Shown here piece by piece: positions 28,477 through 38,305 of a stretch of DNA of 64,000 bases. Numbering within the stretch: the first letter of the stretch is position 1; every line of letters starts with the position of its first letter. The notes below the pieces were generated by a model. The model did not search any database. It worked only from the letters and a program-made list of their open reading frames with translations, and was not told the origin of the DNA. Source of the DNA: Chryseobacterium sp. Bi04 (GTDB taxonomy: Bacteria > Bacteroidota > Bacteroidia > Flavobacteriales > Weeksellaceae); assembly GCF_918698085.1 (NCBI RefSeq), contig NZ_CAKKLP010000009.1:62001-126000 (forward strand). Reading direction: 5' to 3'. Made by a program: the position numbers and the translations under genes.

Positions 28477-30087
28477 CTACTTAGATGTTTCGCAAGCTTT
28501 AATGAAAGCTCTGAATAAAGGATGAGGCGTTGCTACCGTACTCTTATATTCAGGGTGATACTGAACCCCTACATAGAATGGGTGACCAGGAAGTTCAAGA
28601 GCCTCTACCAATCCTGTTTCAGGGTTGGTACCTGTAGCAAGGAAGCCGTTCTTTTCAAATTCCTGAAGGTATTCACTGTTGAATTCATAACGGTGACGGT
28701 GTCTCTCGGAAATATTTTTACTTCCGTAAACATCAAATAATCTCGATCCGTTTTTCAAAGCACATTTCCATGCTCCAAGACGCATTGTTCCTCCTTTATC
28801 TACTACATTTTTCTGTTCTTCCATCAATGAAATCACAGGATCAGGCGTTGCTGTATCAAATTCTACTGAATTCGCTTTGGTATGTCCAAGAACATTTCTT
28901 GCAAATTCAATGGTCATGATCTGCATCCCCAAACAGATTCCCAACATAGGAATTTTGTTTTCTCTTGCATATTTTGCAGTAAGAACTTTCCCTTCTATTC
29001 CTCTGTCTCCAAATCCCGGAGCTACAAGAATACCGTTCACTCCTTTCAGAACATCCTTAATATTCTCTTCTGTAATATCTCCACTGTATACCCATCTTAC
29101 CTTCACTTCAGTTTCAAGATCAGCACCGGCATGTTTAAATGCTTCAGCAATAGAAATATATGAATCCTGAAGGGAAACATATTTTCCTACCAACGCAATC
29201 TCTACCTTCTTTTTAGGGTTCTGGAATTTCTTCAGGAAATTCTTCCAGTCTTTAAGATCAGCTGTTTTATCACTTTTCAGATCCAGTTCTTTCAATACTA
29301 CATCATCGAAATTCTGTTTCTGAAGATACATTGGAACCTCATAGATGGTTTCCAAATCTTTACACTCAATAACGTTTTCCAAAGCAACGTTACAGAATTG
29401 TGCCAGTTTTGCTCTTTGATCTTTAGGAATTTTATGCTCTGTTCTGCAAACCAAAACATCAGCCATAATTCCACTCTCCATCAATTGACGTACTGAATGT
29501 TGTGATGGTTTTGTTTTTAACTCTCCACTTGAAGCCAGGTATGGCAATAATGTTAAGTGGATAACCATAGAATTACTTTCTCCCAATTCCCATTTCAACT
29601 GACGAACAGTTTCAATGTATGGTAAAGATTCAATATCCCCTACTGTTCCTCCGATCTCTGTGATGATGATATCGTAGTTCTGTTTTGAAAGGATTTTAAT
29701 TCTGCGTTTGATTTCGTTAGTGATATGAGGAATCACCTGAACTGTTTTTCCAAGGAAGTCTCCTTTTCTTTCTTTTTCAATTACAGTCTGGTAGATTTTT
29801 CCTGTAGTAACGTTGTTATTTTGGGAAGTAGGAGCATCAAGATAACGCTCATAGTGGCCTAAATCCAGATCCGTCTCTGCACCATCTTCGGTTACATAGC
29901 ACTCTCCATGCTCATAAGGATTCAATGTTCCCGGGTCGATATTGATATAAGGATCAAGTTTTTGGATCGTTACGTTAAAACCGCGTGATTTTAGCAATAG
30001 TCCCAGAGAAGCAGACACGATTCCTTTTCCCAAAGATGAAGTTACACCTCCTGTCACAAAGATGTACTTTGTATTCTTTTTACTCAT
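28477..30087 (-). CDS. pyrG: CTP synthase
   Basis: A 536-residue protein. The N-terminal synthetase domain begins MSKKNTKYIFVTGG and has the P-loop SLGKGI. The C-terminal class I glutamine amidotransferase domain has the nucleophile Cys in PMLGICLGMQ and the His-Glu pair in YHPEYKS. It makes CTP from UTP, ATP and glutamine. I chose the ATG at 30087; an in-frame start at 30126 would add 13 residues and lie upstream of the likely promoter. The -7 box TAACTTTG is 15 bases before the start, giving a very short leader. Confidence 0.97.
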   Translation of the reverse strand: MSKKNTKYIFVTGGVTSSLGKGIVSASLGLLLKSRGFNVTIQKLDPYINIDPGTLNPYEHGECYVTEDGAETDLDLGHYERYLDAPTSQNNNVTTGKIYQTVIEKERKGDFLGKTVQVIPHITNEIKRRIKILSKQNYDIIITEIGGTVGDIESLPYIETVRQLKWELGESNSMVIHLTLLPYLASSGELKTKPSQHSVRQLMESGIMADVLVCRTEHKIPKDQRAKLAQFCNVALENVIECKDLETIYEVPMYLQKQNFDDVVLKELDLKSDKTADLKDWKNFLKKFQNPKKKVEIALVGKYVSLQDSYISIAEAFKHAGADLETEVKVRWVYSGDITEENIKDVLKGVNGILVAPGFGDRGIEGKVLTAKYARENKIPMLGICLGMQIMTIEFARNVLGHTKANSVEFDTATPDPVISLMEEQKNVVDKGGTMRLGAWKCALKNGSRLFDVYGSKNISERHRHRYEFNSEYLQEFEKNGFLATGTNPETGLVEALELPGHPFYVGVQYHPEYKSTVATPHPLFRAFIKACETSK

Positions 30088-30102
30088 TAGATTAGGTTTG
30101 TG

Positions 30103-30133
30103 CAAAGTTAGGGGAAAAAGAAACACAAAGCAA
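30103..30133 (-). promoter_or_regulatory. Promoter of pyrG
   Basis: On the minus strand, TTG (30133-30131), a 20-base spacer, then TAACTTTG (30110-30103). This fits the Bacteroidota consensus and supports the downstream ATG at 30087 as the pyrG start. The remaining 300 bases up to yceI hold only the yceI terminator. Confidence 0.65.
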
Positions 30134-30376
30134 TCTTTTAGATTTTGAAAATACTAAAACAGCCTTCAAACAATAATAAAACCTGATTAAAAAAAATATT
30201 TATATTGAGTATAAACAAATCACAAAAAGCAGTACCCACCATTACTTCAGTATACATATTCAATCCAAATCACAAGGAGTTAACATATACCAATTGATGA
30301 TTTTTGCAGCCGTATTATCTATTATTCAGGAAAAGTAAATTTCTCAGGCTGAGAGCCTTTAGAATGATAAAAACAA

Positions 30377-30410
30377 AAAAAGGTTTCCATGGAATTGGAA
30401 ACCTTTTTAT
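30377..30410 (-). terminator. Terminator after yceI
   Basis: AAAAAGGTTTCC / GGAAACCTTTTT, 12 bp, with an 8-nt loop. On the minus strand it ends in a T-run, 18 bases past the yceI stop. Confidence 0.85.
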
Positions 30411-30426
30411 TTAAGATGATATACAA

Positions 30427-30996
30427 TTATTGTTTTACCAATTCAAGGTAAACGTTGATATCAACATCTTTTGCTACTCCCGTTCCGGTAGGGTCATATT
30501 TGATATTATAATCCAAACGGTTAATAGTGAATTTCCCCTGCAGTCCCATCACTTCTTTTCCATTCTTATTTTTTGTTATTCCACCAAATGTTACAGGGAT
30601 GGCAATTTCCTTCTGTACATCTTTAATGGTCAGTTTTGCCTTTAACGTATAAGGGCCGTTTTTATCTTTTACGACAGAGGTTCCTTCCAATAGTATTGAA
30701 GGATACTTACCTGCCCCAAAGAAATCATCACTTTTAAGATGCTTGTCTCTCATCTCTACTCCTGTATTGATAGTTTCAGCTTCCACAGCAATATCGAAAG
30801 CTGCATTTTCAAGATTAGCCCCTTTTGTAGTTACCGTTCCGCTGAATTTATCGAATCTGCCCTGAACAAAGCTGATTCCCATATGCTTAATCGTAAAATT
30901 CACAGAAGAATGCATAGGGTCTATTGTCCAGCTCCCTTGTGCAAAACCTGCCACACTTAATAAAGCGAACACGAAGGATAAAAATACTTTTTTCAT
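30427..30996 (-). CDS. YceI family periplasmic lipid-binding-like protein
   Basis: A 189-residue secreted protein with a signal peptide (residues 1-~19, ending AGFAQ) and the YceI beta-barrel beginning WTIDPMHSSVNFTIKHMGIS, with the conserved DKFSGTV and LTIKDVQKEI segments. YceI proteins form a lipocalin-like barrel that binds polyisoprenoids or amphiphiles; the physiological role varies and is often stress-related. Monocistronic. A TAGCTTTG -7 box lies on the minus strand at 31038-31031. Confidence 0.92.
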   Translation of the reverse strand: MKKVFLSFVFALLSVAGFAQGSWTIDPMHSSVNFTIKHMGISFVQGRFDKFSGTVTTKGANLENAAFDIAVEAETINTGVEMRDKHLKSDDFFGAGKYPSILLEGTSVVKDKNGPYTLKAKLTIKDVQKEIAIPVTFGGITKNKNGKEVMGLQGKFTINRLDYNIKYDPTGTGVAKDVDINVYLELVKQ

Positions 30997-31137
30997 TGTA
31001 ATTATATTTTATATTACTATTTTAATTAGACAAAGCTAATATATAAAAGATATTTCTGACATTGATGTATGTTAGTTTTTATTATTAAATCCAGTAAAAC
31101 TTCGGAAAAAAAATGCATTTTTTTATAACTTCGCAGT

Positions 31138-32487
31138 ATGGCAAAACTGAAAACAGCATATTTCTGTCAAAACTGTGGTTCTCAATACTCTCAGTGGATG
31201 GGACAATGCAAAAACTGTGGAGAATGGAATACTTTAGTGGAAGAGGTGGTAGAAAAACCCTCTCATAAGACTCCTCCGTTTTCCAAAACCAAACAGCATG
31301 TGATCAACATCATTGAAGTGGAAACCAGTGAAGAACCGAGAATAAAAACCCCTTCCGAAGAACTAAATCGTGTACTGGGAGGCGGAATCGTTTTAGGATC
31401 GGTTACCCTGATTGGCGGGGAACCCGGCATCGGAAAATCTACACTGCTACTTCAGCTTGCCTTAAAAATGAAGAAAAAAGTCTTCTATGTTTCAGGTGAG
31501 GAAAGTGCTTCCCAAATTAAAATGAGGGCAGACAGGCTTACGGATGTTCAAAATCCAAACTGTTTTCTTTTCACCGAAACATCACTGGAAAAGATTCTTC
31601 ATGAAGCCAAAAAACTGGAACCTGATTTTATCATTATTGACTCTATTCAGACTCTTCAGTCTCAATTGATTGAAAGTTCCCCGGGAACCGTTTCTCAGAT
31701 CAGAGAATGTTCTAATGAAATTATTAAATATGCCAAGGAAAACAGTACTCCTGTATTTCTGGTAGGACATATCACCAAAGACGGTCAGATTGCCGGCCCT
31801 AAGGTACTGGAACACATGGTAGACGTAGTTTTAAACTTCGATGGGGACAGGAATCATCTTTTCAGATTGCTAAGAGCCAATAAAAACCGTTTTGGATCTA
31901 CTTCTGAAATCGGAATTTACGAGATGATCTCACAGGGATTAAAGGAAATTAAAAATCCTTCTGAAATTCTGATTACCAAGAAATTTGAAGAGCTTTCCGG
32001 TAATTCAGTAGCTGTAACCCTGGAAGGAAACCGCCCGATGTTATTGGAAATTCAAGCTTTGGTAAGTACAGCCGTTTATGGAACTCCACAAAGAAGTTCA
32101 ACAGGCTTTGATTCGAAAAGGCTGAATATGCTGTTGGCGGTATTAGAAAAAAGAGCAGGTTTTCAACTTGGAGCTAAGGATGTTTTCCTTAATATCACCG
32201 GAGGTATCAAAACAGATGATCCGGCTCTTGACCTGGCTGTGATTGCCTCTGTTCTTTCATCCAATGAAGATATTGCCATTTCCGAACACTTCTGTTTTGC
32301 CGGAGAAATCGGTTTAAGTGGAGAAATCCGTCCGGTGGCTCAGATTGAGCAGAGAATTACGGAAGCTGAAAAACTGGGCTACGAGAAAATATTTGTTTCC
32401 AATCTTAATAAAATTCCAAAAAGAAAATTCGGGATAAAGATTGAGGAAGTAAGTAAAATTGAAGATTTTCATGAAAGACTTTTTTAG
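31138..32487 (+). CDS. radA: DNA repair protein RadA
   Basis: A 449-residue protein. The N-terminal C4 zinc finger uses Cys10, Cys13, Cys24 and Cys27. A RecA-like ATPase follows with Walker A GGEPGIGKST and the RadA-specific KNRFG motif (RANKNRFGST). The C-terminal Lon-protease-like domain lacks the Lon Ser-Lys dyad, as is normal for RadA. RadA is a helicase-like branch migration factor in recombination. The gene is followed 13 bases later by the AraC-type regulator; co-transcription is possible but functionally unexplained. Confidence 0.96.
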   Translation: MAKLKTAYFCQNCGSQYSQWMGQCKNCGEWNTLVEEVVEKPSHKTPPFSKTKQHVINIIEVETSEEPRIKTPSEELNRVLGGGIVLGSVTLIGGEPGIGKSTLLLQLALKMKKKVFYVSGEESASQIKMRADRLTDVQNPNCFLFTETSLEKILHEAKKLEPDFIIIDSIQTLQSQLIESSPGTVSQIRECSNEIIKYAKENSTPVFLVGHITKDGQIAGPKVLEHMVDVVLNFDGDRNHLFRLLRANKNRFGSTSEIGIYEMISQGLKEIKNPSEILITKKFEELSGNSVAVTLEGNRPMLLEIQALVSTAVYGTPQRSSTGFDSKRLNMLLAVLEKRAGFQLGAKDVFLNITGGIKTDDPALDLAVIASVLSSNEDIAISEHFCFAGEIGLSGEIRPVAQIEQRITEAEKLGYEKIFVSNLNKIPKRKFGIKIEEVSKIEDFHERLF

Positions 32488-32500
32488 TAAAACATAAAAA

Positions 32501-33610
32501 ATGCAACTCGAAAACATTCAGAAGTTTGTCCTGGTATTGCTTTATGGTGGGCTAACCCTGCTCTCATTTACGGTATTGATAAATCCCATGAGGGTCAACA
32601 GGAAAGCCAATTTCTTTTTTGGAATGTTTTTATTGTTGTGGTCCAGCTACTGGGTCCTGGATATTTTACGTTTTTGCGGAATTCCTGCAGGGCCGTTTTT
32701 TATTGATTCACTATACGCTGTACAGATATTTACGCCTATACTTTTATTCTTCAGTGTTGTTTTTTTTATTAATCCTGATTATAGGTTTAAAGTGAGAGAT
32801 CTGGTTTGCTTTATCATTCCTGTTATCTATTGGATATTATTATTCTATTCTGATAACAATCCGATCATCCGCATTATAGTATTATTGATAGATGTTTCTC
32901 ATAACCTGCCTTATATTGCTATCATTTATTTTAAAATAAGGAAACATCAGAGAAGAATTAAAACAATTTCTTCCAACACGGAGAACATTGACCTACAATG
33001 GCTTATCAAATTAAGTTTTCTGCTTTTCATAACGATTATCATCACTGTCGGCTACGAATTGTTTAACACTTTCGTGTACAAAATGCATCAGCATCTGGTT
33101 ATGGACCTGTTGTTTTTATTCATTGTCTACAGTACGCTTTATTATGTGCTTCGCCAACAGGAAATCTACCCGGCCAATAAGGAACAACGGAATGAGTTAT
33201 TGGCCATAGAAATAGAAAATGAGCAAGAACTGACGGAAAGGAAGAAATTAATTTCCGATCATGAATTTGAAACTCTGAAACTGAGGTTACACGTTTTAAT
33301 GGAAACGGAAAAACCTTATCTGGATGGTGATCTTAACCTCCTGAAACTTTCTGACCTGGCCCAGATTAATGCCCATCAGCTTTCGTATCTTCTGAACAAT
33401 GGCTTTAATGAAAATTTCTTTCATTTCGTTAATAAATACAGAATAGAACATGCTAAAAAGTTATTAACAAATGAGTCTTTTACAAAGCTTTCCGTATTAG
33501 GAATTGCATTTGAATCCGGGTTTAATTCTAAAACAGCCTTTAATACTATTTTTAAAAAAATGACCGGAATGACTCCTACTGAATTTAGAAAAAAGCAGGA
33601 AGGGCTTTAA
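32501..33610 (+). CDS. Membrane-bound AraC-family regulator
   Basis: A 369-residue protein. Residues ~8-225 form six or seven transmembrane helices. A linker (~230-255) leads to a C-terminal AraC-type double helix-turn-helix (~260-369) with the conserved GIAFESGFNSKTAFNTIFKK and MTPTEFRKKQ motifs. This 7TM-AraC architecture is common in Flavobacteriia and suggests sensing in or near the membrane with DNA binding from the membrane face; the signals are unknown. It starts 13 bases after radA, so may be read through from that promoter. Confidence 0.85.
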   Translation: MQLENIQKFVLVLLYGGLTLLSFTVLINPMRVNRKANFFFGMFLLLWSSYWVLDILRFCGIPAGPFFIDSLYAVQIFTPILLFFSVVFFINPDYRFKVRDLVCFIIPVIYWILLFYSDNNPIIRIIVLLIDVSHNLPYIAIIYFKIRKHQRRIKTISSNTENIDLQWLIKLSFLLFITIIITVGYELFNTFVYKMHQHLVMDLLFLFIVYSTLYYVLRQQEIYPANKEQRNELLAIEIENEQELTERKKLISDHEFETLKLRLHVLMETEKPYLDGDLNLLKLSDLAQINAHQLSYLLNNGFNENFFHFVNKYRIEHAKKLLTNESFTKLSVLGIAFESGFNSKTAFNTIFKKMTGMTPTEFRKKQEGL

Positions 33611-33670
33611 ATTTAAAAGTATTTACCTACGAAACATTTTCCATTCACATTTAATTCCTACCTTTAAAAT

Positions 33671-34264
33671 ATGAATTATCTGGCTCATTCTTTTCTATCC
33701 TTTACCGACGGACAGATCGTAGGACAATTTCTTGAAGATTTTATCCGGAATAAGGATCGTTTTTCATTTCCAAAGACAATTCAGGATGGGATTACTTTGC
33801 ACAGAGCCATTGATACCTTTACAGACTCCCACCCGGCCATTCACGAGGCAAAAAAAGTATTTGCTCCCCTGGTAAGATTATATGCCGGAGCCTTTGTAGA
33901 TGTTTCCATGGATTATTTTGTAGCCACGGATCTTTCCCTAAACTCTTTAGCGGAATGGAAAGCCCATTCACTGAAGGTCTACAGAGTATTGAATGAACAT
34001 CAGGAATGGCTTCCGGAGAATTTCAAAAAAATGCTGGTAAAAATGGAGCATGATGACTGGCTTTATAATTACCGTGAAGATTGGGGGATAAAATTCAGTA
34101 TCCAGAATGTTCTTAATAAAGCTAAATACCTGGAAAAAGACATTCCTGTTTTTGAAGCTTTTTTAAAGAATAAAGATAAGCTTCAGCAATGCTATGATGA
34201 TTTTTTTCCGGACCTTCATGCTCATGCAAAAGGTATCAATACTTTACTTCAGCTTGAAGGTTAA
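33671..34264 (+). CDS. Acyl carrier protein phosphodiesterase-like (AcpH, DUF479)
   Basis: A 197-residue helical protein of the DUF479/AcpH family. It starts MNYLAHSFLSF, and conserved His/Asp positions sit in LHRAIDTFTDSHPA and MDYFVATDLS, an HD-like metal site. The E. coli homologue removes the 4'-phosphopantetheine from acyl carrier protein. Length matches the family. Monocistronic and convergent with the DUF6702 gene, with a shared hairpin. Substrate is inferred from the family; some members may have other targets. Confidence 0.85.
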   Translation: MNYLAHSFLSFTDGQIVGQFLEDFIRNKDRFSFPKTIQDGITLHRAIDTFTDSHPAIHEAKKVFAPLVRLYAGAFVDVSMDYFVATDLSLNSLAEWKAHSLKVYRVLNEHQEWLPENFKKMLVKMEHDDWLYNYREDWGIKFSIQNVLNKAKYLEKDIPVFEAFLKNKDKLQQCYDDFFPDLHAHAKGINTLLQLEG

Positions 34265-34270
34265 CTAAAA

Positions 34271-34306
34271 AACAGCTACATTCTACTGTAACTGTTATAT
34301 TTTTAT
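34271..34306. terminator. Terminator between the AcpH-like and DUF6702 genes
   Basis: AACAGCTACA pairs with TGTAACTGTT (one internal mismatch) around a 6-nt loop, followed by an AT-rich tract with TTTTT. It lies 6 bases after the AcpH-like stop, between convergent genes. Confidence 0.6.
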
Positions 34307-34327
34307 CTTTTATAGAATAATCGGAAT

Positions 34328-34840
34328 TTAAAACTGTTTATACAGATACCGGTTAGGATATGATAGTTTTTCACTCTTCCGTTGACCATCTATTATAATA
34401 TGAACAATATTAATCTGGTCATCAAACAGATTATACAGAAAACTGACAGCTGTTTCTATCTTCTTAGGATTCGCTACCGGCTCTGATTCCAGGAAGATAT
34501 TGACGGATTCCTGATCTTCTTCATAGCCAATATAACTGATTTTCAGAAACATGCCATCGGCTTTTAGTTTAAAATACTCCAGGCAATATTTTTGTAAGGC
34601 TTCGTTCAGCCTCGCTTTGTATTTTTCATCATTAAAATGAAATGAGTTCCCATACTTCTTACTCAACCCGTTTTCCAGATCATCTAAGAAAAACCTTCCG
34701 GCTACCTCAAATGTTTTTGATTTTGAGTTATAATTTATTTCTACCGAACCTACATGATAAGGATGTACATTTTCAGCTCTGAAACTCTGACAAATAACTG
34801 TTAGCGATAAAAAAAATATTAAAAAAAATTTACCCGGCAT
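34328..34840 (-). CDS. DUF6702 family exported protein
   Basis: A 170-residue protein with a signal peptide (residues 1-~22). The mature part begins with the family-like HPYHVGSVEINYN and is a small beta/alpha domain of unknown function. In flavobacteria DUF6702 genes usually sit next to HupE/UreJ and M1 peptidase genes; both are in this neighbourhood, but separated here by the S8 subtilase gene. Function unknown; the linkage suggests a role in an envelope or metal-related process with the M1 peptidase, which is inference. Confidence 0.75.
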   Translation of the reverse strand: MPGKFFLIFFLSLTVICQSFRAENVHPYHVGSVEINYNSKSKTFEVAGRFFLDDLENGLSKKYGNSFHFNDEKYKARLNEALQKYCLEYFKLKADGMFLKISYIGYEEDQESVNIFLESEPVANPKKIETAVSFLYNLFDDQINIVHIIIDGQRKSEKLSYPNRYLYKQF

Positions 34841-34863
34841 TACTTCTGTTTTTTTGACAAATA

Positions 34864-34893
34864 TAAAAAAAGCAGCAGTTATAAAACTGCTGC
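34864..34893 (-). terminator. Terminator after S8 subtilase gene
   Basis: GCAGCAGTT / AACTGCTGC with a 4-nt loop, followed on the minus strand by seven T. It separates the subtilase from the DUF6702 gene. Confidence 0.85.
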
Positions 34894-34921
34894 CCCGTTA
34901 TTATTATAATCTGACTGACAT

Positions 34922-37900
34922 TTACTGCTTAACCACTTTTTTAGTTATTGTTGTATTGTCATTCAATGCAATTGTAAACATATAGACTCCTTTTACCAAT
35001 GCTGAGACATCAATTTTATTTGAATCTTTTGTAACATTTGCCGTCTTAACCAACTTTCCGGATGCATCATGAATAGTTACCAAAGCTTTAGAGTAATTTC
35101 CTAACATAACACTCACGGCATCCTTAGCCGGGTTTGGAGTGATATTCACTGTAGAATTCAGTTTAACATCTACTGTTCCCAATGCAGAGTTTGTTCTCAC
35201 AAAGTATCCACCAAAACCTGCAGACTGAAAGCTTACTTCCCAATATTGGTAAGTATCATTCCACACCACATCAGCCGCATTAGGAGTAATAATTGTTGCT
35301 GCACTTCCAAAAGAAGCTACAGTACCTGTGTTTCCGGCACTAGTTCCTGTATATTTTTCCACTATTACATTCGCTTTATTGGCAACATCTGTAGGTGAAG
35401 TTGGCAATTTCAGTACGTTTGTTGCATTATAAGCGTCAAAATCCGCCTGTTTAAAATATAACGTTACTTTTCCTGTTGCTGTTGCTGCATCTGTAGCAGG
35501 ATTAATCTCATATCTTCTTGAAACATAATTAGGCTGTACATTATCAACCCATACTTTTGATGTTACATTTCCTGTCACTGTACTTGCGGTTTCTTTTTCA
35601 ACTCTGGCAATCAGCTGGCAGGCATTCGTAAAATAATTATATCCTGCAGCTACAGCACTTGCTTTTGTCTGGTTAGCAGTAGCCAGAGTTTTCACTTCTG
35701 CTACATTTTCATAAATGGTCGCTCTCATTTTAAGATCAAAAGTTCTTGCTGTCCAGCTTGTTCCGTCCGTTGAAGTTTTGCTGCGTCCGCTTACTGCAGT
35801 AGCTTCATTTTTGATAGCCACAGTTCCGCCTAAGCCGTTGATGACAATATAGAAATCTTTCCCTGTCACCATTTGAACGTTTAAGCTAGATAAATCAACA
35901 TAATTCCAGGTAAATCTTTGTATATTGGTATCCCATGATGAAATAGTTTTTGTAGCAATAATATCTCCAGGATCTCCATTAGCATTCACTTTTCTTACTT
36001 GAATATCAACCGCAAGATTAGCAGGAATTGCTCCTGACCCTGTTGTAAAAGAAAAGCCTCCCAATTTACCCGTTAACGTTGGTGTATATCGAACAGCCAA
36101 AGCTGCATTGGTAAAAGTAGTATTAGCTTCTGCATTAACTGTAATATAAGGTTCATCATATGCAACAGTCTCAAAATTAGACTTTACACATCCTACTTCA
36201 TCTGTAACTGCTTTATAAATATCTAACTTTCCATATCCCCATCTTGCATTTGGGACGTTCCCTGTTGCTCCGTCTTTTCTAGCATTGGAAGTAAGACGTG
36301 ATTTAACCTGTGCAGCCGTCAATGTTGGGTTCGCCTGAAGCAATAACCCTACAGCTCCCGCAATTCCCGGAGATGACATACTGGTCCCTTGATTCATCAC
36401 ATAGTAGTTGGTATTTGCAATAATAGTCGAAGCATCGGGTACAGAACTACTAGATCTTGAAGAAATTACAGCCTGCCCTGAACCTGTAATATCAGGTTTT
36501 TGAAAATTATCAACTCTTGGCCCCTGTGCACTAAACGACGATATTAATTCCTGAGGAGTATTACCGTATCCAAATCCTCCTCCTGTGGTATACCATGTTA
36601 CTCTTCCCAAATAAGAAGCCACTGTGATGGCACTTGATGCATTTCCCGGAGAACCAACAATATATTCATTATCTCCGTTTTGTAGTGTGGTAGCAACTCC
36701 CTGGCTGCTAAGCCATCCATGTGTACTAATGGTTTGGGTTCCGTTATTGGTAATTTCCAGCGTATACGTTCCCTGGCAATTAGCCGTAGATCCGGTAACC
36801 CTGTTTACAACTAACTGAACATAACGTTTGTTATTATCTGATCCCCAATAGTTATACATAGTAGCCGTAAATCCACCCCCCAGAATACTATGCGTGGTAT
36901 TTGTACTTATATTCTGTGTATACTGCTGGCCATCAGGAGCTGTTAATTTTGCAGTAACTGCTGTATTATCATTAGCATACATGATAAAACTGAATACTGA
37001 GGCAGCAGAAGTATTACTTGCTACTGTAAAAGTATAAGACTGTGCAGCACTTGCTTCTATATCAACTTTTCTGTGAAGATTGGCACCATAATCATTGCCT
37101 GCTGAAATAACAACTACTCTTCCTGGTCCTGAAGATGTAAAATTGTCAACAGCAACTTCATGGGAAGATGTTCCGTCATGAGCACTTCCCTGCCCACCGA
37201 TACTCATATTGACAACGATAGGTTTGTTTAATGCAGTGGCTACATTCTTGAAATACGTCAACGCATTAATGGTATTCGTAGTAGGAAAGGATCCGTTTCC
37301 TCCTTTTACAAATACAATATCGGCATCGGATGAGAATCCTTTATGTCTTTTATCAGCAAAAGCAGCACCGTTTCCTGCAGCAGTACCGGCTACGTGAGTT
37401 CCGTGTCCGTTAATATCATTTTCACGAACAAAACCTACCGGAGTACCGTCCAGTTCATCTTCAATCTGAGCTCTGGTATACTCCACTCCTGTTGCAAATC
37501 CTGTCGGAGAGACCTCACTTCCCTGTGCTGTTAGAGTCTGATCCCAAATAGAAACAATTCTACTTTTTGTCTGATCATCAGCTTTTCTGAAATCAGGATG
37601 TTTCCAGTCAATCCCGGTATCATAAATTCCTACTAAAACCCCCGTTCCATTATAAGCTGTATTATTGAAAGCCCCATCCTGTAAAAGGCTTGCCCCGGAC
37701 TGTGCTCTGCTCACATCATTATGAAGCTCGTCAAAGGTAGGAGCCATTACAGAAGTTACATAAGGAAGTTTTGTAAGTTTATCAATGTCCTCAAGACTTA
37801 CCAATGCCGTAGAAAAAGTAGGAAGCTGGGTCTGTACTAAAAAGCCATCTGCTTTCAATTTTTCCGGATTTTTAGTATAAATAATACATGAATACATGGT

Positions 37901-38161
37901 CTGAGCTCCTTTAGAGGTCACCACCAGATGCTGATCCAATTTCATATCAGCATGTTCCAATCCTTTTATAGGATTTCCTTTTAATAGGCTCTCTTTATTT
38001 TTTAACAAAATATCAAAGCGAGAGTCTAATTTTTGTACCTGCCCGTAAAAAGCATAAGAATACAATCCTAAAAAAGCAGCTGTAGCATTTCTAAGAAGCT
38101 TCGCTCCTCCACGTGAAATGTTTACTTTTGCAAAGAGTAATTTTTTAAAATCCATTTTCAT
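34922..38161 (-). CDS. S8 subtilisin-like peptidase with T9SS sorting domain
   Basis: A 1,079-residue secreted protease. An N-terminal signal region (to about residue 40) is followed by a propeptide and the catalytic domain with Asp181 (GIYDTGID), His253 (NGHGTHVAGT) and Ser594 (GTSMSSPG). A large insert lies between His and Ser. C-terminal beta domains lead to a type A T9SS sorting domain (from about residue 1005: ITPNPAKDAVSV ... VYMFTIALND ... KKVVKQ). The type IX system exports such proteins across the outer membrane. Probably an extracellular digestive protease. Monocistronic with a strong terminator. Confidence 0.93.
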   Translation of the reverse strand: MKMDFKKLLFAKVNISRGGAKLLRNATAAFLGLYSYAFYGQVQKLDSRFDILLKNKESLLKGNPIKGLEHADMKLDQHLVVTSKGAQTMYSCIIYTKNPEKLKADGFLVQTQLPTFSTALVSLEDIDKLTKLPYVTSVMAPTFDELHNDVSRAQSGASLLQDGAFNNTAYNGTGVLVGIYDTGIDWKHPDFRKADDQTKSRIVSIWDQTLTAQGSEVSPTGFATGVEYTRAQIEDELDGTPVGFVRENDINGHGTHVAGTAAGNGAAFADKRHKGFSSDADIVFVKGGNGSFPTTNTINALTYFKNVATALNKPIVVNMSIGGQGSAHDGTSSHEVAVDNFTSSGPGRVVVISAGNDYGANLHRKVDIEASAAQSYTFTVASNTSAASVFSFIMYANDNTAVTAKLTAPDGQQYTQNISTNTTHSILGGGFTATMYNYWGSDNNKRYVQLVVNRVTGSTANCQGTYTLEITNNGTQTISTHGWLSSQGVATTLQNGDNEYIVGSPGNASSAITVASYLGRVTWYTTGGGFGYGNTPQELISSFSAQGPRVDNFQKPDITGSGQAVISSRSSSSVPDASTIIANTNYYVMNQGTSMSSPGIAGAVGLLLQANPTLTAAQVKSRLTSNARKDGATGNVPNARWGYGKLDIYKAVTDEVGCVKSNFETVAYDEPYITVNAEANTTFTNAALAVRYTPTLTGKLGGFSFTTGSGAIPANLAVDIQVRKVNANGDPGDIIATKTISSWDTNIQRFTWNYVDLSSLNVQMVTGKDFYIVINGLGGTVAIKNEATAVSGRSKTSTDGTSWTARTFDLKMRATIYENVAEVKTLATANQTKASAVAAGYNYFTNACQLIARVEKETASTVTGNVTSKVWVDNVQPNYVSRRYEINPATDAATATGKVTLYFKQADFDAYNATNVLKLPTSPTDVANKANVIVEKYTGTSAGNTGTVASFGSAATIITPNAADVVWNDTYQYWEVSFQSAGFGGYFVRTNSALGTVDVKLNSTVNITPNPAKDAVSVMLGNYSKALVTIHDASGKLVKTANVTKDSNKIDVSALVKGVYMFTIALNDNTTITKKVVKQ

Positions 38162-38305
38162 TTATTTAACACTACAATTATACAATTTTTATCTAATTAA
38201 ATATTAATGTATAATATTAATAACTCAACAAATCGTATAGTATTAAAAATTCAACAATTAAACTAATTTAACATAATAATAAAAACTAAATAATCTTTTG
38301 TAAAA